Shown here in pieces: positions 57,347-64,000 of a stretch of 64,000 bases of DNA. Every line of letters begins with the position of its first letter. Within the stretch, counting starts at the first letter, position 1. The notes under the pieces were generated by a model. It saw only the letters and a list, made by a program, of their open reading frames with translations. It had not been told where the DNA came from and searched no databases. This stretch comes from Pseudomonas koreensis (lineage in GTDB: Bacteria; Pseudomonadota; Gammaproteobacteria; Pseudomonadales; Pseudomonadaceae): contig NZ_JAAQYM010000008.1 of the NCBI RefSeq assembly GCF_012986595.1, positions 248,001 to 312,000 of the forward strand, read 5' to 3'. A program made the position numbers and the translations under genes.

Positions 57347-58302
57347 GAGTCCTGCGCGCTGCGCGCCACCGCCGGCCCGGCTACGTGGGGCACGGGTCTG
57401 GACTGCATCAGTGCATCGATCGCCTTGCGGTAATTCTGCCCGCCGAGCGCCATGCTGTTGTTGTGCGTGGCACCTGGCACCAGCAGCAGTCGCTTGGGTT
57501 GTCGGGCGGCGTTGAACAGTTGCTCGCTGAAGCGCGGCGGCACGAACGCGTCGGCCATGCCGTGCACCACCAGCAGCGGCATGTGGATCTCGGCGATCTT
57601 GTCGATGGAGTCGAACTTCTGCGACAGCAGCCAGCGCACCGGCAGCGAAGTGTTTGCCACGGCGGCAGCCACATCGGCGAGGGAAGTGAAGGTCGATTCG
57701 ATCACCAGGCCTTTGACCGGCAGCGGCGTATGGTCCCGGGCCGCGTCCTGGCCGAGTTCGGCCGCCAGATCAATGGCCACCGCGCCACCCAGGGAGTGGC
57801 CGTAGATCAGGCGTTTGCTCGGGTCGGGTTGCAGCAGTTTGAAGCGTTCCCACGCCACCCGGGCGTCTTCGTACACGCTGCTTTCCGAGGGCAGATCACC
57901 CTTGCTCTGACCGAAACCGCGATAGTCGATGGCCAGCACCGAGTAGCCCGCCGCGCGCAATTGCTCGATGCGGAACAACTGCCCGGTGAGGTTCCAGCGC
58001 ACGCCATGCAGATAGAGGATGGCCGGAGCGTTCGGCCGCTCCGCCGGCCACCACCAGGCATGAATGTTTTGCCCGGCCTTGAAGCTCTTGGGCTGCAAGT
58101 CGAGCTCCTGCACGCTGCCCGGCAAGCCGTGATACCAGCCGGCGGTGCCCGGTTCGATGCGAAACAGCAGCTTGCGCTCGGTGTGTTCGAGGACGGCACA
58201 ACTCGTCGGCACGCCAATGATCAGCGCAGCCATACAGGCGAACGCCAGACGGCGGCGACGCAGACGAGTCATGAAGGACAGGAACATTAAACGGTTCACC
58301 AC
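57343..58302 (-). CDS. Alpha/beta hydrolase
   Basis: 319 residues (start uncertain: GTG 58302, ATG 58287 or ATG 58272). A basic-hydrophobic N-terminus (RRRRLAFACMAALIIGVPTS then Cys) anchors or exports it. Nucleophile elbow GHSLGG, oxyanion strand LYLHGVRWN, and late Asp/His in HGMADAF and GATHNN. Likely a BEM46/FSH-type membrane-linked esterase; substrate unknown. Confidence 0.85.
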   Translation of the reverse strand: MVNRLMFLSFMTRLRRRRLAFACMAALIIGVPTSCAVLEHTERKLLFRIEPGTAGWYHGLPGSVQELDLQPKSFKAGQNIHAWWWPAERPNAPAILYLHGVRWNLTGQLFRIEQLRAAGYSVLAIDYRGFGQSKGDLPSESSVYEDARVAWERFKLLQPDPSKRLIYGHSLGGAVAIDLAAELGQDAARDHTPLPVKGLVIESTFTSLADVAAAVANTSLPVRWLLSQKFDSIDKIAEIHMPLLVVHGMADAFVPPRFSEQLFNAARQPKRLLLVPGATHNNSMALGGQNYRKAIDALMQSRPVPHVAGPAVARSAQDS

Positions 58303-58396
58303 AGCGCAGACAAAGAAGGCTTTTTACCAGAAGGCTTGGTCTGCGCGTGACTTTTTCGACCGCCGTGCGCCCTTAACGATTACAAAATGCTGCGGC

Positions 58397-59395
58397 TCAA
58401 TCCACCCGCAGCACGATTTTGCCGATGTGGTCGCCGCCTTCCATGCGCGCGTGCGCCTGCGCGGCATCCTGCAGCGAATAGACCTTGTCGATGATCGGCA
58501 GGCAGCGCCCGGCCGCCAGCACCGGCCACACGTGTTGGCGCAGGTTTTCGGCGATTTCGGCTTTTTCCGCTGCGGTTCGCGCACGCAGCAGCGAACCAGT
58601 GATCACCGCGCGCTTGGCCATGATCCCCAGCAGGTCGACATCGTTGGCCTTGCCGCCACCGAGAAAGCCCAGCATCACCAGCCGGCCATCCATCGCCAAG
58701 GCACTGACATTACCGTTGAGGTACGAGGCGCCCATGATGTCGAGGATCGCGTTTACGCCCTTGCCGGCGGTTTTCTCTGCGATGACGGTGGCGAAATCCT
58801 GCTCGCGATAATTGATCGGCTGCCCACCCAGTTCGCTGATCGCCGCGCATTTTTCCGCGCTGCCGGCGGTGGCGAACGCCTCGATGCCGAACTCGCGGCA
58901 CAGCATCAGCGCGGTCGTTCCGATGCCGCTGGTGCCGCCGTGAATCAGCACTCGCTGACCATGCTGGGCATCACCGAGGCCGAACAGGTTGGCCCACACG
59001 GTAAAGAAGGTTTCCGGGATGGCGGCGGCCTGAATCCAATCCAGCCCCTCGGGCATCGGCAGGGTCTGCCCGGCGGGCACCGTGCAATATTCGGCATAAC
59101 CGCCACCGTTGGTCAGCGCGCAGACCTTGTCACCCACGGCAAACTGACTGACACCGGCACCCAGCGCCACGACTTCGCCGGCCACTTCCAGGCCGGGGAT
59201 CGGGTTCATACCAGGTTTCATTGGGTATTTGCCTGCACGTTGCAGGGCGTCCGGGCGATTGATCCCGGCAGCCCGCACGCGGATCAGCACCTCGCCGTCC
59301 GCGGCCACGGGCAGCGACACACGCTTGGGTTGCAAGACCTCGGGACCACCGGGTTGAGTGATTTCGATGCGGGTCATTTCATTGGGCAGTGTCAT
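58397..59395 (-). CDS. NAD(P)H quinone oxidoreductase, PIG3/QorA-type MDR
   Basis: 332 residues from ATG at 59395 (AGGA at 7 nt). Zinc-free medium-chain reductase: AAGINRPDALQRAGKYP, PGLEVAGEVVALGAG, nucleotide motif IHGGTSGIGTTALMLCREFG. Reduces quinones or enones with NADPH. Divergent from a LysR gene that probably controls it. Confidence 0.9.
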   Translation of the reverse strand: MTLPNEMTRIEITQPGGPEVLQPKRVSLPVAADGEVLIRVRAAGINRPDALQRAGKYPMKPGMNPIPGLEVAGEVVALGAGVSQFAVGDKVCALTNGGGYAEYCTVPAGQTLPMPEGLDWIQAAAIPETFFTVWANLFGLGDAQHGQRVLIHGGTSGIGTTALMLCREFGIEAFATAGSAEKCAAISELGGQPINYREQDFATVIAEKTAGKGVNAILDIMGASYLNGNVSALAMDGRLVMLGFLGGGKANDVDLLGIMAKRAVITGSLLRARTAAEKAEIAENLRQHVWPVLAAGRCLPIIDKVYSLQDAAQAHARMEGGDHIGKIVLRVD

Positions 59396-59567
59396 ATCCG
59401 GTCCTGTTACGTAGGAAGTCTGTAGGTGGGAGTTCATGGGGGCGGTAATGATTCCCTGTAAAAGCAATCAGCCTTGAGCATTGAGGTGAGGATATCGGCT
59501 ATTGTTGCTGCTTTGGCGCAGCGATTTGGCGGCACAGTGATGCAAATCTGCATCAACAGGAGTTGAG

Positions 59568-60443
59568 ATGAATTGGGATGATGCGCGGGTGTTTCTCGCA
59601 GTCTGTCGTGAGTCGACGCTGCGCGGGGCGGCGCGAGTGCTGGGCGTGGATCAGGCAACGGTCGGACGACGGATTACCGCGCTGGAAAAGTCCTTGAGCG
59701 CGACGTTGTTCCTGCGTACCTCCGACGGCTACGCGCTGACGGCGGTCGGTGAGGCAGCGCTCAGGTCCGTCGAGAAAATGGAGCATTCGGCGCTAGAACT
59801 CGAGCGGCAGATCCAGGGCCTGGATGATCGCCTGACCGGCACCGTGCGGGTCAGCACCACCGATTCGCTGGCCATCGATTTCCTGATCCCGGCCATCGCC
59901 CGCCTGCATGCACTACATTCGGACGTACGTGTGCAACTGGACGCCTCCACACAGATCCTCAGCCTGGCCAAGCGCGAAGCGGACATTGCCGTGCGCAACG
60001 CCCGCCCCGACAACCCGGACCTGATTGCCCGGCGAATCGCGCGCTGGCCCACCGGGCTGTTCGCCGCGCAGGCTTACGTCGATGCTCACGGTAGCCCTGA
60101 GCCGGGCAGTGCCTTCGCGGGGCATGATCTGGTGGTCTATCAGCCATATCTGCAGAGCAATAAAGACCTGACGCTGGTGGGGGAGTCGATCAGTCGCGGG
60201 CGTATTGTGGCCAGTCTCGGCTCCAGCCTGTTGATACGTCGTGCGATTGCGGCGGGCATTGGTGTAGGAGAAATCCCGGTGTACATGGGCGAGCGCGACG
60301 GGCTGGTCAGGCTCTGGCCGCAGCGTACCCGGCCGCAGCCCTATGAAGTGTGGTTGGTGACCCATGCGGATCTGCGCCACACCGCGCGGGTGAGGGCGGT
60401 GATTGAACAGATCGTCGAGGTGTTTGCCTCGGAAAATGAGTAG
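59568..60443 (+). CDS. LysR-family regulator
   Basis: 291 residues. N-terminal winged helix DDARVFLAVCRESTLRGAAR, LGVDQATVGRRITALEKSLS. Effector domain normal. Divergent to the quinone oxidoreductase gene, a typical regulator-target pair. Confidence 0.93.
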   Translation: MNWDDARVFLAVCRESTLRGAARVLGVDQATVGRRITALEKSLSATLFLRTSDGYALTAVGEAALRSVEKMEHSALELERQIQGLDDRLTGTVRVSTTDSLAIDFLIPAIARLHALHSDVRVQLDASTQILSLAKREADIAVRNARPDNPDLIARRIARWPTGLFAAQAYVDAHGSPEPGSAFAGHDLVVYQPYLQSNKDLTLVGESISRGRIVASLGSSLLIRRAIAAGIGVGEIPVYMGERDGLVRLWPQRTRPQPYEVWLVTHADLRHTARVRAVIEQIVEVFASENE

Positions 60444-60692
60444 CGCACACTGGCATCGGCGAACTCACAGAGCCTGACGAAACGGCCTACGCCGATAGCA
60501 GAAACCGCTGGCTTGTAGGCCGAAGGACCGAGGGCTATCGTTTCAAAGGCTGGTGCAAGGCAGCACGCTTGCACTGGCGTGACATACCACGGACGGTATC
60601 GGTAGCCCGATAAAGGTGTCGAATTGGAAGCCAGGGAATTCAGTCACGTTCAAAGCAGTGACACAACGAGTAAAGGCCAGGGAACGCAAGTC
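60444..60692. other. Intergenic region
   Basis: Nothing recognised apart from the probable promoter of the 60693 gene; an in-frame TTG start at 60624 is possible for that gene. Confidence 0.4.
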
Positions 60693-61109
60693 ATGGGCGC
60701 CATCAGTCGCGAAGAATTCAATGCCAGGATCGAGACCATCGAGACACGAATGGATGCTCGGCTGGACGCGGTATCAATGAAAATCGACGGGTTTTTATCT
60801 GTTCAGGGAGAGCGGGACAAAACTCAAGTCGAACGAGACAAACGCTACGACCTGATTACGCAAGAAATGCGCAGGATTGCTGACGGCGCGCAGGACGCAG
60901 CAAGGCAAGGGGCGACCGTCAAAGCCAATGTCTGGGCAGCAACGGCTGTCCAGTTACTGGGGATAGTCGCCATCGTCGTCGGTGCTTATTACGCCAATCA
61001 AGCGAATATGTATGTCGCCATACAAACGACCTTCGCGGCGGTTCAAGCAGGCAAGGACGCTCACGCACCAAAACCGTCGGTGCTGCCAACGCCACTGCCT
61101 CCACAATAA
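60693..61109 (+). CDS. Coiled-coil protein with C-terminal membrane anchor
   Basis: 138 residues from ATG at 60693 (alternatively TTG 60624, 161 residues). Charged coiled coil (about 5-75), then one transmembrane helix (WAATAVQLLGIVAIVVGAYY) and a proline-rich end. Looks like the common Pseudomonas small membrane coiled-coil proteins; function unknown. Confidence 0.65.
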   Translation: MGAISREEFNARIETIETRMDARLDAVSMKIDGFLSVQGERDKTQVERDKRYDLITQEMRRIADGAQDAARQGATVKANVWAATAVQLLGIVAIVVGAYYANQANMYVAIQTTFAAVQAGKDAHAPKPSVLPTPLPPQ

Positions 61110-61137
61110 AAAACGGCCTTCAAAAGAAGGCCGTTTT
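61108..61137. terminator. Bidirectional terminator
   Basis: AAACGGCCTT-CAAAAG-AAGGCCGTTT with flanking A and T, between convergent genes. Confidence 0.85.
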
Positions 61138-61158
61138 GGTAGGCGTTACCACCCTGCG

Positions 61159-61881
61159 TCATGGCATTTGCGGCAATTCCTGCGGCCGCAGATCAAACAC
61201 CAGTACCTCGGCATTCACGCCGTTGCTCAAGGTCAGTGCCTGTTCTTCACGAACCCGCACGCCGTCGCCTTCCTGCAACTGTACGCCGTTGAGTTCAACG
61301 CTGCCCCGCGCCACATGCACGTAGGCGTAGCGATTGGCTTGCAGTTGCAGCGTCGCGCTTTCCTTGCCGTCGAACAGGCCGGCGAAGACCCGTGCGTCCT
61401 GACGTACCTTCAGTGAGCCATCAGCACCATCTGGCGAGATGATCAGTTGCAGGCGACCGCGTTTTTTCTGCGCGCTGAAGTGCTCCTGCTGGTAGCGCGG
61501 CTTGGCGCCGGCCACTTCCGGCACGATCCAGATCTGCAGAAAGTGCACCGGCCGGGTCGCCGAATGGTTGAACTCGCTGTGGGCCACGCCGCTGCCGGCA
61601 CTCATCAGTTGCACGTCACCGGGGCGAATCACCGAACCGGTGCCGAGGGTGTCCTTGTGCTCCAGCGCGCCTTCCAGCACGTAGGAGAAAATTTCCATGT
61701 CGCGGTGCGGGTGCTGGCCGAAGCCCTTGCCGGCCGCGACGCGGTCGTCGTTAATCACCAGCAGGTCGGAAAAACCCTGCTCACGCGGGTTACGGTAGCT
61801 GGCGAAGGAAAAGGTGTGGAAGGACTTCAACCAGCCATGATTGGCGAGGCCGCGATCGGAAGCTTTACGAAGCGTCAGCAT
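61159..61881 (-). CDS. Pirin family protein
   Basis: 240 residues from ATG at 61881 (AAGGAG upstream). Cupin metal site H-P-H-R-D-M-E (GFGQHPHRDMEIFSYVL) and HSEFNHS, typical of YhhW-like quercetinases/pirins. Probable iron enzyme. Divergent from the GlxA-type regulator. Confidence 0.93.
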   Translation of the reverse strand: MLTLRKASDRGLANHGWLKSFHTFSFASYRNPREQGFSDLLVINDDRVAAGKGFGQHPHRDMEIFSYVLEGALEHKDTLGTGSVIRPGDVQLMSAGSGVAHSEFNHSATRPVHFLQIWIVPEVAGAKPRYQQEHFSAQKKRGRLQLIISPDGADGSLKVRQDARVFAGLFDGKESATLQLQANRYAYVHVARGSVELNGVQLQEGDGVRVREEQALTLSNGVNAEVLVFDLRPQELPQMP

Positions 61882-62091
61882 GATGATTCTCCTTGCGGGA
61901 CGTTGATTCGTCCGAGTGAGGAGAAGGTTACTGTTAACCGATCCGCGCAATAAGTAGGTGGAATCTGAAACACTGTCCTGCTCAGGTTGACAGTTTTGCG
62001 GAGTCGATCACGCATTCTTTTCGCCGCGTGCCACGCACTTGGCCATAATGCGAGGTCTGGTTCCCTTCCTAGATGGCAGTGATGTTCACCC

Positions 62092-63042
62092 ATGAAAACC
62101 GTGGCAATGGTGCTGTTCCCCGACTTTCTTCTGCTCGACATGGCCGGTCCCATGGAGGTGTTTTCCGTCGCCAATCGCTACCTCAAACCCGAAGATCACT
62201 ACCAGTTGCTCACCCTGGGGACCGAGCGCGGGATGCTGCGCGCCTCCAATGGCGTGCATGTGCAGACGGACCTCCATATTGACGACCCGTACCCGGCCTG
62301 CGACCTGCTGCTGGTGCCGGGCGGCCCGGGTGCCTACAACGAAAGACACCCGGCGCTGCTCGCCTGGCTGCAACGGGCGGTGGGCCAGTCCGGCTGTTAC
62401 GGTTCGATCTGCACCGGGGCTTTTGTGCTCGGGCATGCCGGTCTGCTCGATGGCTATCGCGTGACCACCCACTGGAACTACACCGAACGGTTGATCAAGG
62501 CGTTCCCCAAGGCGCACGTGGAGACCGACCAGATCTACACCGAAGACCGCCATCTGATCACCTCCGGCGGCGTGACCGCCGGCATCGATCTGGCGTTGGC
62601 CGTGGTCGCCCGGGACCACGGGAAAAAAGTCGCCCAGGACGTGGCCAAGGTCTTGCTGGTGGTGATGAAGCGTCAGGGCGGGCAGGCGCAGTTCAGTCCG
62701 CTGATGGCGGCGGTGGCCCCGCAGGAAACCGTCATCACCCGGGTCCAGAATCATGTGCTGGAACACCTCGATCAAGCGTTCACGGTCGAGCGCATGGCCG
62801 CTCTGGCGAACATGAGTACCCGGCACTTTGCCCGGGTGTTCGCCCGCGATGTGAACATGACGCCGATGGAGTTTCTGCAAAACGCCCGTATCGATTGCGC
62901 GCGCAATCTTCTGGAAACCAGTGAGCTACCGCTGAAGACCGTGGCCTATAAAAGTGGTTTCGGCAGCGTGCGCCACATGCGCTTTCTGTTCGTTGAAAAG
63001 CTCGGCCTGACCCCGACGCAGTACCGCGAACAGTTCAGCTAG
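62092..63042 (+). CDS. GlxA-type transcriptional regulator
   Basis: 316 residues. N-terminal DJ-1/PfpI-like domain (VAMVLFPDFLLLDMAGPMEV, SICTGAFVLGHAGLLDG) with nucleophile-like Cys in CTGAF, and a C-terminal AraC-type DNA-binding domain (MAALANMSTRHFARVFAR, AYKSGFGSVRHMRFLF). Regulator, target unknown; the divergent pirin gene is a candidate. Confidence 0.93.
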   Translation: MKTVAMVLFPDFLLLDMAGPMEVFSVANRYLKPEDHYQLLTLGTERGMLRASNGVHVQTDLHIDDPYPACDLLLVPGGPGAYNERHPALLAWLQRAVGQSGCYGSICTGAFVLGHAGLLDGYRVTTHWNYTERLIKAFPKAHVETDQIYTEDRHLITSGGVTAGIDLALAVVARDHGKKVAQDVAKVLLVVMKRQGGQAQFSPLMAAVAPQETVITRVQNHVLEHLDQAFTVERMAALANMSTRHFARVFARDVNMTPMEFLQNARIDCARNLLETSELPLKTVAYKSGFGSVRHMRFLFVEKLGLTPTQYREQFS

Positions 63043-63201
63043 AGCGGTTTTGTCCGTGCGGGGCACCCGGATGTCCGTGCTGCGCCCCGTCCGGAGGTTG
63101 TGCCGTCACCTGCGCCTGCCAAGATAAAGCTAACGCTTGGAAGGGAGAGGCACCGGACGCCGAGAGCATCATGCTCGCGGCCGCTGGCGCTGGAAAACGG
63201 C

Positions 63202-64000
63202 ATGAACAGCCACAACGATTTGCCCGCTGCATCGGTCCTGCATTTCGGGCCATACGCTTTTCATCTACGCCAACGGCTGGTCCTCGACGGTGATCGGCAG
63301 TTGCGCATGGGCGGGCGGGCCCTTGATATCTTGCAGGTGCTGGTCGAGCGCGCCGGGCGGGTGGTGCGCAAGGAACAACTGATTGCCTTGGTGTGGCCGG
63401 ACAGTGTGGTCGAGGAGATCAATCTGCGGGTGCACATCGCGGCGTTGCGCCGGGCGCTGGGCGACGGCGAGAACGGTCAGCGCTACATCGTCAATGTGCC
63501 GCAATGCGGCTACAGCTTCATTGCCCCGGTGCACGGCCAGAGCGTCGCGCAAGGTGTGTTCGCAACCCTGCAGGCGCCGCAGCATAATTTGCCCGCGCGC
63601 CTGACCCCGGTCATCGGTCGCGATTCGCTGGTCGGCGGTCTGGTGCGGCAAATGCCGCTGTGCCGGCTGATGACGCTGACCGGTCCCGCCGGTGTCGGCA
63701 AGTCCACGGTGGCGCTGCGGGTCGCCGAGCTGCTGCTGCAGCATTATCGCGATGGTGTCTGGTACCTCGATCTGTCGGCTACCGAGGATGTCCCGTCGCT
63801 GCTCGACCACCTGCTGCAGACCCTCGACACCTCGTTCGAATCGCTAGCCTCGCGCCATGCCTTGCTGGTGCTGGATAACGGCGAGCGGCGTCGCGAAGCC
63901 TGCCGGGCACTGGTGGAGCGACTGCTCTTGGCGGCGCCGCGTCTGGCGCTGCTGGTCACCAGTCGCGAACCGTTGCAGGCCGATCTCGAGACCGTGCAAC
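63202..64000 (+). CDS. Winged-helix/ATPase regulator, truncated at the right edge
   Basis: Open from ATG at 63202 to the end of the window (266 codons). N-terminal OmpR/PhoB-type winged helix (RALDILQVLVERAGRVVRKE, VHIAALRRALGDGENGQRYI), then an NB-ARC-like ATPase with Walker A TGPAGVGKSTVAL and a VLDNGE strand. Such regulators usually continue for several hundred residues. Target unknown. Confidence 0.85.
   Translation, partial: MNSHNDLPAASVLHFGPYAFHLRQRLVLDGDRQLRMGGRALDILQVLVERAGRVVRKEQLIALVWPDSVVEEINLRVHIAALRRALGDGENGQRYIVNVPQCGYSFIAPVHGQSVAQGVFATLQAPQHNLPARLTPVIGRDSLVGGLVRQMPLCRLMTLTGPAGVGKSTVALRVAELLLQHYRDGVWYLDLSATEDVPSLLDHLLQTLDTSFESLASRHALLVLDNGERRREACRALVERLLLAAPRLALLVTSREPLQADLETVQ

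Noticed and set aside
58145..59425. 426-residue forward open frame
   Set aside because: Antisense to the quinone oxidoreductase gene; no family features.

Overview
The window looks like a Pseudomonas chromosome, most likely of the P. fluorescens group. The evidence is GC-rich Pseudomonas-style coding, a complete RtcR/Ro60/RtcB/RtcA RNA-repair locus, a lectin-like (LlpA) bacteriocin, and Pseudomonas-type lambdoid prophage genes. No species can be named from sequence alone.

Layout. (1) 1-391: the right end of an unseen element, with a truncated lipoprotein gene. (2) 392-31908: a prophage flanked by 52-bp identical copies of the 3' half of tRNA-Pro(GGG). It carries an integrase and excisionase-like gene, leftward early genes (many start/stop overlapped), an HNH nuclease plus DUF2971 cargo pair, a C5 DNA methyltransferase, Gp157 and a Rad52-like annealing protein, an immunity region (S24 repressor, Cro-like protein, two operator clusters), an O-like replication gene with internal iterons, NinB/NinG, a Com-LlpA bacteriocin cassette bounded by terminators, and lysis genes (holins, SleB-type endolysin, Rz with embedded Rz1). 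Packaging, head and tail genes are absent: the small terminase gene and the first codons of a large-terminase gene run directly into the end of a tail gene. The element therefore looks like a defective prophage that keeps regulation, replication and lysis and could release a bacteriocin instead of virions. (3) 31909-45349: a second tRNA-bounded segment ending at a third, slightly diverged copy of the tRNA end. It has no integrase but carries a catabolic island: amino-acid-type binding protein, citrate-lyase-like lyase, MaoC-like hydratase, ETF alpha/beta, CoA-transferase, acyl-CoA dehydrogenase, two-subunit TPP decarboxylase, KgtP-like permease, LysR regulator and MFS transporter, plus decayed ends of an aldehyde dehydrogenase and an aminotransferase. 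The intact tRNA-Pro must lie to the left of the window.

(4) 45350-64000: core-like chromosome. DUF2625, RDD and small membrane proteins are followed by the sigma54-controlled RNA-repair locus (rtcR, divergent ro60/rsr, a Y-RNA-like non-coding region, rtcB, an RlaP-like nucleotidyltransferase, rtcA), then a VOC protein, an ABC exporter, an alpha/beta hydrolase, a quinone oxidoreductase with a divergent LysR regulator, pirin, a GlxA-type regulator and a truncated winged-helix/ATPase regulator.

How the parts work together. DNA damage should inactivate the S24 repressor, derepress both phage operators, and in principle lead to lysis and LlpA release. The island's genes can be read as one route that converts a branched 2-oxo dicarboxylic acid, possibly derived from an amino acid, to a methylsuccinyl/mesaconyl-type CoA ester and then to central metabolites. 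Both readings are inferences from gene content.
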